From: Pseudomonadota bacterium
GTDB lineage: Bacteria; Pseudomonadota; Alphaproteobacteria; Caulobacterales; Caulobacteraceae
DNA: 64,000 bases
NCBI GenBank assembly: GCA_023451375.1
Contig: JAEXZS010000097.1
Span: forward strand, 62,001 to 126,000
Direction of reading: 5' to 3'
Shown here piece after piece: positions 30,976 through 40,254 of this stretch. Position numbers and translations under genes: made by a program. The notes under the pieces are model-generated. The model searched no databases. It was not told where the DNA came from and saw only the letters and a list, made by a program, of their open reading frames with translations. The stretch's first letter is position 1, and every line of letters starts with the position of its first letter.

Positions 30976-32340
30976 ATGACCGAAGTCCTGTCCGTCGCCG
31001 ACGCGGCCCCCGCCTCCGATCTTCTCCATGACATCGTCCAGGCCGCGCTGAAGGCGGGCGCCGACGCGGCCGAGGCCGTGACCGCCGACCGCCAGGCGCT
31101 GTCGGTCGGGGTGCGCAACGGCCGGCTGGAGGATGTGGAGCGCGAGGAATCGCGCGACCTGGGCCTGCGCGTCTTCGTGGGCAGGCGGCAGGCGACGGTG
31201 TCGGCCTCGGACCTGTCGCCGGCGACGCGGGCGCGGCTGGTCGAGCGGGCCGTGGCCATGGCGCGGCTGGCGCCGGAAGACCCCTATGCGGGCCTGGCGC
31301 CGGAGGACAGGCTGGCGCGTGAGCCGTTCGCCCAGCTGGACCTCTATGATCCGACCGAGCGCGGCGCGGCCGAGCTGGAAGCGGCGGCGGCCGAGGCGGA
31401 GGGCGTGGCCCTGGCCGTGCCCGGCGTGGCCAAGTCAGAGGGCGGACACGCCTCCTGGTCGTCCAGCCGATGGCGGCTGGTCGCGTCCAACGGCTTCGAC
31501 GGCGCCTACGAGGGCTCGGCCTTCTCGCTGGGCGTCGGCGTCATCGCCGAGAAGGACGGAGCGATGGAGCGCGGGGGCGAGAGCCGCACGACGCGCCATC
31601 TGGCCGACCTGCCCGGCGCCCAGTCCATCGGCGACTTCGCCGGCCGTCGCGCCGTGGCGCGGGTGGGGGCGCGCAAGATCGCCTCGACCACCGCGCCGGT
31701 GATCTTCGAGAACCGGGTCGCGGGCCAGATCGTCTCGCCCGCCATCGGGGCCGTCGCGGGGCCGTCCATCGCGCGCGGCACCTCCTTTCTGAAGGACCGG
31801 CTGGGGCAGCGGGTGTTCGCGCCGGGGGTGGACCTGATCGATGATCCGTTCCGCCCGCGCGGTCTGGGCTCCACCCCGTTCGACGACGAGGGCGTCGCGG
31901 TCGAGGAACGCAGGCTGTTCGACGACGGGGTGCTGACCACCTGGCTGCTGAACACGGCCTCGGCGGCGCAGCTGGGCCTGGCCAGCACCGGCCACGCCTC
32001 ACGCGGGCTGGCGGGTCCGTCGGGGGTCTCGACCCACAATCTGCACATGACCCCCGGCGAGCGCACGCTGGAACAGCTGATGGCCGACGCCGGGACGGGC
32101 CTGCTGGTCACCTCCATGTTCGGGCCGTCGCTGAACGGCAACACGGGCGACTGGTCGGCCGGGGTGTCCGGCTTCTGGTTCGAGCGTGGAGAGATCGCCT
32201 ATCCGGTCAGCGAGGTGACGGTGGCCGGCAAGCTGACCGACCTCTACCTGCGGCTGCGGCGCGGCTCGGACCTGGAGTTCAGGGGCGCCTTCAACGTGCC
32301 GAGCCTGATGTTCGACGCGGTGGCCATCGCCGGCAAATGA
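30976..32340 (+). CDS. pmbA: TldE/PmbA family protease subunit
   Basis: A 454-residue member of the TldD/TldE family. Segments include AADAAEAVTADRQALSVGVRNGRLEDVEREE, RGTSFLKDRLGQRVF, the C-terminal-domain DDEGVAVEERRLFDDGVL, and SGFWFERGEIAYPVSEVTVAGKL. TldE forms a heterodimer with TldD that degrades peptides such as microcin and CcdA precursors; here only the non-catalytic-like partner is present, with tldD elsewhere. Its stop overlaps the start of the inositol phosphatase gene. Confidence 0.9.
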   Translation: MTEVLSVADAAPASDLLHDIVQAALKAGADAAEAVTADRQALSVGVRNGRLEDVEREESRDLGLRVFVGRRQATVSASDLSPATRARLVERAVAMARLAPEDPYAGLAPEDRLAREPFAQLDLYDPTERGAAELEAAAAEAEGVALAVPGVAKSEGGHASWSSSRWRLVASNGFDGAYEGSAFSLGVGVIAEKDGAMERGGESRTTRHLADLPGAQSIGDFAGRRAVARVGARKIASTTAPVIFENRVAGQIVSPAIGAVAGPSIARGTSFLKDRLGQRVFAPGVDLIDDPFRPRGLGSTPFDDEGVAVEERRLFDDGVLTTWLLNTASAAQLGLASTGHASRGLAGPSGVSTHNLHMTPGERTLEQLMADAGTGLLVTSMFGPSLNGNTGDWSAGVSGFWFERGEIAYPVSEVTVAGKLTDLYLRLRRGSDLEFRGAFNVPSLMFDAVAIAGK

Positions 32341-33131
32341 TCGACCTGGCCGCCGATCTCGAGCTGATCCGACAGGCCGCCGTCGACGCGGGCGCCCTGG
32401 CCCTGTCCGAGCGCGAGGCGGGGCTGAAGATCGAGGCCAAGCCGGGCGGGTCGCCGGTGACCAGCGGCGACCTGAAGGTCGACGCCATGCTGCGCGAGCG
32501 GCTGCTGGGCGCGCGGCCAGACTATGGCTGGCTGTCGGAGGAGACGGCGGATACGACCGAACGGACGGGCCGGCGGCGCATCTTCGTGGTCGATCCGATC
32601 GACGGCACCATCGCCTACATGAAGCGCAAGCCCTGGTGGTGCGTGCCCATCGCCGTGATCGAGGACGGCCGGGCGGTCGCCGCGGCGATCCATGCGCCGG
32701 TGGTGGGCGAGACCTATGTGGCCACCCGCGGCGGCGGGGCGATGCGGAACGGCGAGGCGATCGCCGCCTCGGATGTCGAGACGCTGGAGGATGCGTCCTT
32801 CCTGGGCGACGCGCGGCTGATCGAGGGGCCGCAATGGGCGGAGCCCTGGCCCACGGTCCGCTTCGAGAAGAGGAACGCCCTGGCCTATCGCATGGCGCTG
32901 GTGGCGGCGGGCGCCTTCGACGCCGCCATCGCGCTTACGCCCAAGTGGGACTGGGACGTGGCGGCGGGCAGCCTGATCGCCGAGGAGGCCGGCGCCGTGG
33001 TCAGCGACCACCACGGCCGCCCCTGGCGCTTCAACCGCCCCGACCCGCGCCAGGCCAGCCTGGTCTGCGCCGCTCCGGCCCTGCATCCGCAGATCGTGCG
33101 GCGCTGCCGCGCGGTGCCGATGGGGGGCTGA
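32337..33131 (+). CDS. Inositol monophosphatase family phosphatase (CysQ-like)
   Basis: A 264-residue magnesium-dependent phosphatase. The motifs are LSEET, VDPIDGT (metal ligands) and WDWDVAAGSLIAEEAGA at the C-terminal metal site. These fit the inositol monophosphatase/3'(2'),5'-bisphosphate nucleotidase superfamily; closeness to CysQ, which removes PAP, is suggested by the overall pattern but not proven. The ATG overlaps the pmbA stop by four bases. Confidence 0.85.
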   Translation: MIDLAADLELIRQAAVDAGALALSEREAGLKIEAKPGGSPVTSGDLKVDAMLRERLLGARPDYGWLSEETADTTERTGRRRIFVVDPIDGTIAYMKRKPWWCVPIAVIEDGRAVAAAIHAPVVGETYVATRGGGAMRNGEAIAASDVETLEDASFLGDARLIEGPQWAEPWPTVRFEKRNALAYRMALVAAGAFDAAIALTPKWDWDVAAGSLIAEEAGAVVSDHHGRPWRFNRPDPRQASLVCAAPALHPQIVRRCRAVPMGG

Positions 33132-33301
33132 CCCTCTCCCATCGGGAGAGGGCTTGAGCGCACGGCGGCGAAGCCGTCGTCCTTGCGCGACCCGAAGGGC
33201 GGCGCGAAGCAGCCAAAGGGTGAGGGGTCGGGTGGTGCGAACTGGCCCGCCGGCCGACCCTCATCCGACCCTTCGGGCCACCTTCTCCCAATGGGAGAAG
33301 G
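33132..33301. repeat. Palindromic repeat family C
   Basis: A 170-bp element between convergent genes. Its ends, CCCTCTCCCATCGGGAGAGG and CCTTCTCCCAATGGGAGAAGG (21 bases, 33281-33301), are each palindromic and complementary to one another with few mismatches. Inner inverted blocks are GGGTGAGGGGTCGGG and CCGACCCTCATCCGACCC. It may serve as a bidirectional terminator. Confidence 0.8.
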
Positions 33302-33304
33302 AAA

Positions 33305-33649
33305 CTACTTCAGCGCCGCCGCATAGGCCTCCGGCTTGAACCCGACCAGCCGCCGGTCGCCGAGGTCCAGCACCGGGCGTTTGATCATCGACGGCTGGGC
33401 CAGCATCAGGGCGACGGCCTTGTCGCGGTCCAGGTTCGCCTTGTCGGCGTCGGGCAGCTTCCTGAACGTCGTGCCGGCGCGGTTCAGGACGGTTTCCCAA
33501 CCGTGCTCGTCCGTCCACTGCTCCAGCTTGGCGCGGTCGGCGCCGGCCTTCTTGTAGTCGTGGAAGGCGTAGGCGACGCCGTGCTGATCCAGCCAGACGC
33601 GGGCCTTCTTGACGGTGTCGCAGTTGGGGATGCCGTACATGGTGATCAT
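33305..33649 (-). CDS. ArsC/Spx-like thioredoxin-fold protein (YffB type)
   Basis: A 114-residue protein starting MITMYGIPNCDTVKKARVWL. The single N-terminal Cys10 in PNCDTVKK, the central KLEQWTDEHGWETVLNRAGTTFR and the KRPVLDLGDRRLVGFKPEAY ending match the YffB subgroup of the arsenate reductase family. Arsenate reduction is not implied; YffB-type proteins may use glutathione. It starts 17 bases downstream of the TonB receptor on the same strand. Confidence 0.88.
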   Translation of the reverse strand: MITMYGIPNCDTVKKARVWLDQHGVAYAFHDYKKAGADRAKLEQWTDEHGWETVLNRAGTTFRKLPDADKANLDRDKAVALMLAQPSMIKRPVLDLGDRRLVGFKPEAYAAALK

Positions 33650-33666
33650 CCCCGCCTCCTAGCCGC

Positions 33667-36300
33667 TCAGAACCGCTTCGTCAGCCCCACGCTGACCACC
33701 CGCCCGCGCGGATCGGCGACGACGGGGTCGTAGCCGAGGGCGAACTGAGCCAGCGGCGGGTCCTCGTCGGTCAGGTTGACCACGCCCAGCGACAGGTCGA
33801 GGTCGCCGGCGACCGCGCGGGTATAGAGGAGGTCGACCGTGGTCTGGCCGGCGATGTCCGGGTCGGTGATGCCGCTGCGGTCGTTGCTGTAGCCGGAGGT
33901 GTAGTGGACCAGGGCCGTCAGGCTGTTGGCCGCGTCGGCCCACGACAGGGCGAACTCGCCGCGATCCTGAGGCAGGGAGCGGCCGATCGAGTTCAGATTG
34001 GTCGAGCCGAGCCCCGAGGTCGCGGCGGCGCCCGGCGTCAGGCGGATGTCGTAGTGGTCGACATGGGTCCAGGTGGCCGAGGCGCCGGCGACGCCGCCCA
34101 GCAGGTCGCGCGAATAGCGGGCCGAGAGGTCGAGGCCCTGGGTCTCGATCGACGAGGCGTTGGTGAAATAGAGCTGGACGAAGGTCAGGGCGTCCGAGCC
34201 GGAGCGGGTGACGCGGGCCTGCGCCGGCGTGCCGGTCAGGCCGGCCGCGTCATCGGCGGCGGCCTGGTCGATGACGGCCTGGGCCGATTCCTTCACGACC
34301 AGGTTCGTATAGTCGAAGCGCCAGGCGTCCAGGCCCAGCTCCAGCCCCGGCAGCGGCCGCCACAGGACGCCCAGCGTCAGGCTTTCGGACTCCTCCGGCT
34401 TCAGGTCGGGATCGCCCGAGGTCAGGGTGTTGACGAAGACGAAGGCGCCCCGGTCGAACACCGACGGCTGCGAGGCCTGGGCGCCGGTCAGGGCATAGAC
34501 CGACGGGGCGCGGAAGCCCTGGCTCCACGAGGCGCGCAGGGCCAGGGCGTCGGCCGCGTCCCAGCGCACGGCGACCTTGGGGCTGAGCTTTCCGTCGTCG
34601 CCGTCGTAGGATTCATAGCGCGCCGCCAGTTGCGCCTCGATGCGGTCGCCCAGGCGGATGCGGGCCTCGGCGAAGGCGGCCAGGGCCTCCTGGTCGCCGT
34701 CGAAGTCGGGCGAGTAGCCGGCGGTCAGCAGGTCGCCCGCGTTGACCAGGTCGCTCCAGTCGTGGCGGAAGCTGGAGCGGCGGTACTGGGCGCCCAGGGC
34801 GACATCGACGGAGCCGCCGGCCCAGGCCAGGGCTTCGCCGCCGGTAGAGACGTCGAGCGTGACCAGCCCGGCCGCGCCGCGCAGGCCGGTCGAGCCGATC
34901 AGGCTGTCGATCAGGTCGGCGTCGTTGCTCGTGCCGGTCCCCAGGTAGGCGCTGCCGAAGGGATTGAAGTAGCGGCAGGCGCCCGCGCCGGGCGTTCCTG
35001 TCGCCGGATCGCAGCCCGCGCCGCCGAGGCCGTTCAGGGCGTTCTGCAAGGCGCTGCCGATGGCGTCGGGCTTGTCGTAGGCGACATGCTGGCGGCTGGC
35101 GGTCGCGGCCAGGTCCCAGGTCCAGCCGCCGGAGAAATCGCCGGACAGGCCGCCCGCGACGCGCCAGGTCTCATAGGCGAAGTCAGCGACCGAGGCGCCG
35201 GCTTCCGCGCCCAACAGGCGGCCGCGGAACAGCACGTCCTCGCCGAACGGATTGTCGGGATGGGAGCCGGGCACGGTCAGGCTCTGCGCCAGGATCGGCA
35301 GGGACGGCGACTGGCGGGCGACGGTCTCGGTCGAGGACCAGGCGCCCTGGAGCCACAGGTCGGCGCCGGCCAGCGGGCGGCGGTAGTCGGCGAACAGCTG
35401 GGTGCGGGTCTCTTCCGGGACCAGGTCGAAGAAGTCGGAATAGTCCAGGCGGCAGAAGCTGTCGGAAGGACTGTTGCGATAGGCCTCGGCGAAGGCGGGA
35501 TCGTCGCAGTCGGGATCGGGCGCGAAGCCGCCCGTGCTGGGGCGGAAGTATGAGCCGGGCTGGCCGTAGCTGGTGACGGCGGTCCACGGCGCGCGGCCGT
35601 AGGTCTCGGCCTGGGTGAAGGCGCGCTCGTCCGAGCCGAGCGCCGATCGATGGAAGTGGGACGCCGCCAGGGTCAGGTCGCCGCCCAGCAGCGACAGGCC
35701 GCCGATGGCCTCGATCACCGATTCCTCGGACCCGTCGGCGACGGCGTATTTGGCGCTGAGCTCGGGGCGGATGACGCCCTTACGAGTGATGAAGTTGACC
35801 ACGCCGGCGACGGCGTCGGAGCCGTAGACGGCCGAGGCGCCGTCCTTCACCGCCTCGATCCGCTCCAGCGCGATCATCGGGACCAGGGCGTTGATGTCGA
35901 CGAAGGCCGAGCCGTCGGTGGCGACCACGGCGCTGTTGGTCCAGCGCTGGCCGTCGACCAGCACCAGGGTCGAGCCGAGGCCGAGATTGCGCAGGTTGAA
36001 CTGGGCCGTGCCCGAACTCTGGGGCTGGTTCAGCTGGTCGACCTGGGCCTCCGAGCCGGAGTTGGCGGTCAGCAGGCGGACCAGTTGCGAAGCATCGGAG
36101 ACGCCGGCGGCGGCGAACACCTGGCGGTCCACGACGTCGACGGGCGCCAGGCGGTCGCCGCCTGCGATACGGGAGCCGGTGACCACCACCTCGTCCAGGG
36201 ACGCCGGGCCGCTCTGGGCCCAGGCGGCCGGCGCGATGAGGCAGGCCGCCGCGATGCAGGCCGGGGCCGAGGCCGCCGTCAGGGCCAGGCGTCGAGTCAT
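33667..36300 (-). CDS. TonB-dependent outer membrane receptor
   Basis: An 877-residue receptor. The signal peptide is MTRRLALTAASAPACIAAAC to about residue 29; the plug starts with ASLDEVVVTGSRIAGG. The barrel includes many alternating strands and ends with the outer-membrane signature VSVGLTKRF (terminal Phe). The ATG at 36300 is preceded by GGGAGGATTTC. Ligand is unknown; the class resembles receptors for vitamin B12, plant or oligosaccharide-type compounds found abundantly in Caulobacterales. The upstream 225 bases to the FKBP gene hold both divergent promoters. Confidence 0.9.
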   Translation of the reverse strand: MTRRLALTAASAPACIAAACLIAPAAWAQSGPASLDEVVVTGSRIAGGDRLAPVDVVDRQVFAAAGVSDASQLVRLLTANSGSEAQVDQLNQPQSSGTAQFNLRNLGLGSTLVLVDGQRWTNSAVVATDGSAFVDINALVPMIALERIEAVKDGASAVYGSDAVAGVVNFITRKGVIRPELSAKYAVADGSEESVIEAIGGLSLLGGDLTLAASHFHRSALGSDERAFTQAETYGRAPWTAVTSYGQPGSYFRPSTGGFAPDPDCDDPAFAEAYRNSPSDSFCRLDYSDFFDLVPEETRTQLFADYRRPLAGADLWLQGAWSSTETVARQSPSLPILAQSLTVPGSHPDNPFGEDVLFRGRLLGAEAGASVADFAYETWRVAGGLSGDFSGGWTWDLAATASRQHVAYDKPDAIGSALQNALNGLGGAGCDPATGTPGAGACRYFNPFGSAYLGTGTSNDADLIDSLIGSTGLRGAAGLVTLDVSTGGEALAWAGGSVDVALGAQYRRSSFRHDWSDLVNAGDLLTAGYSPDFDGDQEALAAFAEARIRLGDRIEAQLAARYESYDGDDGKLSPKVAVRWDAADALALRASWSQGFRAPSVYALTGAQASQPSVFDRGAFVFVNTLTSGDPDLKPEESESLTLGVLWRPLPGLELGLDAWRFDYTNLVVKESAQAVIDQAAADDAAGLTGTPAQARVTRSGSDALTFVQLYFTNASSIETQGLDLSARYSRDLLGGVAGASATWTHVDHYDIRLTPGAAATSGLGSTNLNSIGRSLPQDRGEFALSWADAANSLTALVHYTSGYSNDRSGITDPDIAGQTTVDLLYTRAVAGDLDLSLGVVNLTDEDPPLAQFALGYDPVVADPRGRVVSVGLTKRF

Positions 36301-36525
36301 GAAATCCTCCCGTCGAATCCGGAGGCGGCTTCTAGACAGGCTTCGCCGTTTGCGAAAGTGCAAAGACTCCGTTTTGCAAGAATTCGCCGCGCTTGGCGCC
36401 GAACGGCGGCCGGCCATGAACTCAGTGTTGACGAGGCGCGAACGTGTCGCGGCGACTTGCCCGCCGGACGCGCCGACCGCGACTGAGCAGGTGAGGACGG
36501 ACGCGCGACCTGCTAAGGCTGTTCC

Positions 36526-37116
36526 ATGACCCTGCGATTCCTGACCACCCCGCGATTCCTGGCCCCGCGATTCTTGGCCCCGCGATTTCTGGCCCTGAGC
36601 GCCTCCGCCCTGATCGTCGCCGCCTGCGGGCACACGCCCGTCAGCTATGAGGAGACGTCGCTGGCCGCCGCGCGCGCCGCCGACAACGTCGCCACGCCGG
36701 GCACGCAGGAGGGCTGGGACGCCGGCAACCGCGCCTATCTGGCCTGGAACGGCGCGCGGCGCGGCTGGACCACCACCGAGAGCGGGCTGCAGTACCGCCG
36801 CGTCGGCAAGGCGCATCCCGACGCGGCCCGGCCGGCGGCGACCGACACGGTCAAGGTGCACTATCGCGGGACCTTCATCAACGGGCGGGAGTTCGACAGC
36901 TCCTATGCGCGCAACGAGCCGGCGACCTTCCCGCTCGACCGGGTCATCAAGGGCTGGACCGAGGGCGTGGCCCTGATGCGCGTCGGCGAGACCTTCGAGT
37001 TCGTCATCCCCTCGGACCTAGCCTACGGTTCGCGCTGGGTGGGCGGCGACGAACTGCCGCCGAACTCGACCCTGCGATTCACCGTCGAGCTGCTCGAGGT
37101 CAACCCGGCCGGCTGA
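36526..37116 (+). CDS. FKBP-type peptidyl-prolyl isomerase lipoprotein
   Basis: A 196-residue lipoprotein. The signal region carries an unusual triplicated PRFLA unit, followed by LSASALIVAACG with the lipobox Cys near residue 35. The FKBP domain covers about 85-193, with VKVHYRGTFINGREFDSSYARNEPATFPLDRVIKGWTEGV interrupted only by short loops, GETFEFVIPSDLAYG and FTVELLEV. It catalyses proline isomerisation during folding in the periplasm. The ATG is fixed by the signal peptide. Confidence 0.9.
   Translation: MTLRFLTTPRFLAPRFLAPRFLALSASALIVAACGHTPVSYEETSLAAARAADNVATPGTQEGWDAGNRAYLAWNGARRGWTTTESGLQYRRVGKAHPDAARPAATDTVKVHYRGTFINGREFDSSYARNEPATFPLDRVIKGWTEGVALMRVGETFEFVIPSDLAYGSRWVGGDELPPNSTLRFTVELLEVNPAG
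36550..36594 (+). repeat. Three tandem 15-bp units in the FKBP signal peptide
   Basis: CCGCGATTCCTGGCC, CCGCGATTCTTGGCC and CCGCGATTTCTGGCC lie head to tail at 36550-36564, 36565-36579 and 36580-36594. Each encodes P-R-F-L-A; differences are silent third or first codon positions. A related CTGCGATTCCTGACC precedes at 36532. Confidence 0.9.
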
Positions 37117-37171
37117 CGGACAGTCGGTCGCGGCGTGGAACGGGGCGGACGCCCTTGCCGTTGACGCCGCC

Positions 37172-38179
37172 ATGATCCGCATCCTCGTCCCCGCCGCCAT
37201 CGCGCTGATGTCCCTGCCCGCCGCCGCGCAGGAACGGCCGACCTACGGATCCCGGCTGGAGGGGTACGACTATCCCCACCCGGTGCGGGTCCACGCCTTC
37301 GAGAGCCAGCGCCAGCCGCTGGAGATGACCTATATGGACGTGGCGCCGACGGGCCCGGCCAACGGGCGGACGGCGCTGCTGCTGCACGGCAAGAACTTCT
37401 GCGCCGCCACCTGGGCGCCGACCATCGCCGTGCTGGCCCAGGCGGGCTTCCGCGTCGTCGCCGTCGACCAGATCGGCTTCTGCAAGGCGTCCAAGCCGAC
37501 CGGCTATCAGTTCAGCCTGCCGCAGCTGGCGGCGAACACCAAGGGGCTGCTGAACGCGCTGGGCGTGGAGAAGGCGGTCGTGGTCGGCCATTCGATGGGC
37601 GGCATGCTGGGCGCGCGCTTCGCCATCCAGCATCCGGAGGCGGTCGAGCGGCTGGTGCTGGTCAATCCGATCGGGCTGGAGGACTGGCAGGCCGAGGGCG
37701 TGCCGTTTGCGACAATGGACGCGGCCTTCGCCGGCGAACGCCGCACCACCTTCGACAGCATCAAGGCCTATCAGCAGCGCGTCTATTACGACGGCGACTG
37801 GCGGCCGGAGTACGATGCGCCGGTCGAGATGCTGGCGGGCATGTACGCCGGTCCGGGCGGCGAGATCGTCGCCTGGAACCAGGCCCAGACCTCGGACATG
37901 ATCTTCACCCAGCCGGTGGTGCACGAGTTCGGCCGCATCGCCGCGCCGACGACCCTGATCATCGGCGGGACCGACCGCACCGCGCCGGGCGCCAACCGCG
38001 CGCCGGAAGCGGTCCAGGCCAGGCTGGGCCTCTATCCCGAACTGGGGCGGCGGGCGGCCGAGGCGATCCCGAACGCGGAACTGGTGCTGTTCGACGACCT
38101 TGGCCACGCGCCGCAGACCGAGGATCCGGAGCGGTTTCACCGCGCCCTGCTGGAGGCGCTGGCCGGTCCCGAGGGTTGA
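37172..38179 (+). CDS. Periplasmic alpha/beta hydrolase
   Basis: A 335-residue hydrolase with a signal peptide (MIRILVPAAIALMSLPAAAQ). The nucleophile elbow is GHSMGG; the oxyanion region is LLLHGKNFCAATW; the catalytic Asp is probably in IIGGTDRTAPG and His in DDLGHAPQ. It belongs to the haloperoxidase/epoxide-hydrolase-like group that often acts on esters. The start gives a clean signal peptide. It follows the FKBP gene by 55 bases. Confidence 0.86.
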   Translation: MIRILVPAAIALMSLPAAAQERPTYGSRLEGYDYPHPVRVHAFESQRQPLEMTYMDVAPTGPANGRTALLLHGKNFCAATWAPTIAVLAQAGFRVVAVDQIGFCKASKPTGYQFSLPQLAANTKGLLNALGVEKAVVVGHSMGGMLGARFAIQHPEAVERLVLVNPIGLEDWQAEGVPFATMDAAFAGERRTTFDSIKAYQQRVYYDGDWRPEYDAPVEMLAGMYAGPGGEIVAWNQAQTSDMIFTQPVVHEFGRIAAPTTLIIGGTDRTAPGANRAPEAVQARLGLYPELGRRAAEAIPNAELVLFDDLGHAPQTEDPERFHRALLEALAGPEG

Positions 38180-38234
38180 CGCCGGAACACGTGCGGCGGA
38201 CTGTCGCGGCTTCGCGTCAGCCTGAGAGTATCCG

Positions 38235-40187
38235 ATGCCCCTATCCCGCCTGAGCGCCGGCCTCGCCGTCCTTCTCCTGGTTTCGACCGCGCCGGCGGCC
38301 CTGGCTCAGGGCGGACCCGGCGCCGCGCCGCCCGCCCTGCCGATCACCCTGCCGCCCATTCCGGCGGTGCGGGACGCACCCTATCCGGGCGTGATCACGC
38401 TTGAGGTGGACGCCACCAACCTGGGCCAGCACATCTTCGCCGTGACCGAGACCATCCCGGTGGCGCAGGCCGGACCGATGGTGCTGTTCTTCCCCGAATG
38501 GCTGCCGGGCAACCACGGGCCCGTCGGGCCGGTGCGCCAACTGGGCGGGCTGGAGATCACCGCCAACGGCCAGCGGGTTGAGTGGGTGCGCGACACCCTG
38601 CAGCCGTTCGCCTACCACATCGAGGTTCCGGCGGGCGCGACCGAGATCGTGGCGCGGTTCCAGCACCTGTCGCCGACCGACGGCGCCCAGGGCCGCATCA
38701 CCATGACGCCCGAGATGCTGAACATCCAGTGGGAGAAGATGCTGCTGTACCCGGCCGGTCACTGGTCGCGGAACATCACCCTGCGGCCCAGCGTCAAACT
38801 GCCGACCGGCTGGCGGTTCGGCACGGCGCTGGAGCCCGAGACGAAGGAAGGCGACGTCCAGACCTTCAAGCCGGTGAACCTGGAGGTGCTGATCGACAGC
38901 CCGATGTTCGCGGGGCTGCATTACCGCCAGGTCGACCTGGATCCGGGCGGCCGCTCGCCGGTGCGCGCGAACCTCGTCGCCGACAAGCCCGAAAGCCTGG
39001 AGGCCACCGAGGCGCAGATCCAGATCCTGCGCGACATGGTCGACCAGTTCGACCGGCTGTACGGCGCGCGGCACTTTGACCGCTACGACTTCCTGATCGC
39101 CATGACCGACAAGCTGGGCGGCATCGGGCTGGAACATCACCGCAGTTCGGAGAACTCGGTCGATCCGGCGTTCTTCACCGGCTGGGACACGCACCTGGGC
39201 GACCGCGACCTGATGCCGCACGAGATGAACCACTCCTGGGACGGCAAGTGGCGACGACCCGCCGACCAGTATACGCCCAACTTCAACACCCCGCTGCAGA
39301 ACAGCCTGCTGTGGGTCTATGAAGGTCAGACGCAGTACTACGGCCAGGTGATCGCGGCGCGGTCGGGCCTGCTGACCAAGCAGCAGGCGATGGACAGCCT
39401 GGCGATGACGGGGGCCACCTTCGACGCCCGCGTGGGGCGCGAATGGCGCGCGATGCAGGACACCACCAACGATCCGATCATCAGCCAGCGGCGGCCCAAG
39501 GCCTGGCTGAGCTGGCAGCGGGACGAGGACTATTATTCCGAGGGCCAGCTGATCTGGCTGGACGTCGACACCCTGATCCGCGAGCGGACCAATGGCCGCA
39601 AGTCGCTGGATGACTTCGCCAGGGCCTTCTACGGCGTCGAGGAAGGCAGCTATGACGCCAAGCCCTACACCTTCGAGGACGTTGTCGCGGCGCTGAACGG
39701 CGTGGTGGAGAACGACTGGGCCGCCTTCCTGCGCACGCGTCTCGACGGGCATGGACCCGGCGCGCCGCTGGGCGGATTGGCGCGGGGCGGCTGGCGGCTG
39801 GTCTATCGCGAGACGCCGAGCGACTACCAGAAGACCCTGTACAAGGAGCTGAAGCGCAACGACTTCACCTACTCGCTGGGCATCCAGACGGGCGATGCGA
39901 ACAACATCCGCAGCGTCCAGTGGAACAGCCCGGCCTTCAAGGCGGGCCTGGCGCCGGGCATGGAGGTCGTGGCGGTGAACGGTCGCGCCGCCGACGCCGA
40001 CCGCATCGCCGAGGCCATTACCGCGGCCAAGGATCCGGCGGCGAAGGTGGAGATGATCGTCAAGGACGGCGACCAGTACCGCACCGTGCTCTTCGACTAC
40101 CACGACGGCCTGCGCTATCCGCACCTGGAGCGGATCGAGGGGACCCCGGACCGCCTGGGCGACATTCTGACGCCCCGTCGGCGGTGA
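38235..40187 (+). CDS. M61 family metallopeptidase, copy 1
   Basis: A 650-residue secreted peptidase (signal MPLSRLSAGLAVLLLVSTAPAALA). The zinc motif is HEMNH in LMPHEMNHSWDGK, with the third ligand probably in LLWVYEGQTQYYG; GGIGLEHHRSSENS is a family mark. A PDZ-like domain occupies the C-terminal about 100 residues (GIQTGDANNIRSVQWNSPA, FKAGLAPGMEVVAVNG). M61 enzymes are glycyl aminopeptidases. The next gene is a clear paralogue, so this is a tandem duplication. Confidence 0.9.
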   Translation: MPLSRLSAGLAVLLLVSTAPAALAQGGPGAAPPALPITLPPIPAVRDAPYPGVITLEVDATNLGQHIFAVTETIPVAQAGPMVLFFPEWLPGNHGPVGPVRQLGGLEITANGQRVEWVRDTLQPFAYHIEVPAGATEIVARFQHLSPTDGAQGRITMTPEMLNIQWEKMLLYPAGHWSRNITLRPSVKLPTGWRFGTALEPETKEGDVQTFKPVNLEVLIDSPMFAGLHYRQVDLDPGGRSPVRANLVADKPESLEATEAQIQILRDMVDQFDRLYGARHFDRYDFLIAMTDKLGGIGLEHHRSSENSVDPAFFTGWDTHLGDRDLMPHEMNHSWDGKWRRPADQYTPNFNTPLQNSLLWVYEGQTQYYGQVIAARSGLLTKQQAMDSLAMTGATFDARVGREWRAMQDTTNDPIISQRRPKAWLSWQRDEDYYSEGQLIWLDVDTLIRERTNGRKSLDDFARAFYGVEEGSYDAKPYTFEDVVAALNGVVENDWAAFLRTRLDGHGPGAPLGGLARGGWRLVYRETPSDYQKTLYKELKRNDFTYSLGIQTGDANNIRSVQWNSPAFKAGLAPGMEVVAVNGRAADADRIAEAITAAKDPAAKVEMIVKDGDQYRTVLFDYHDGLRYPHLERIEGTPDRLGDILTPRRR

Positions 40188-40254
40188 CCGCGGGTTGACG
40201 AAGGGGAGGCGCGCGGTCGAGGTTGCGCCTCCACTCTTCAGTCCGGATGCCTCG

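Noticed and set aside
36301..36861. A 187-codon N-terminal extension of the TonB receptor frame
   Set aside because: The receptor has a clear signal peptide at 36300 with GGGAGGA upstream; the extension overlaps the divergent FKBP gene and has shadow composition.
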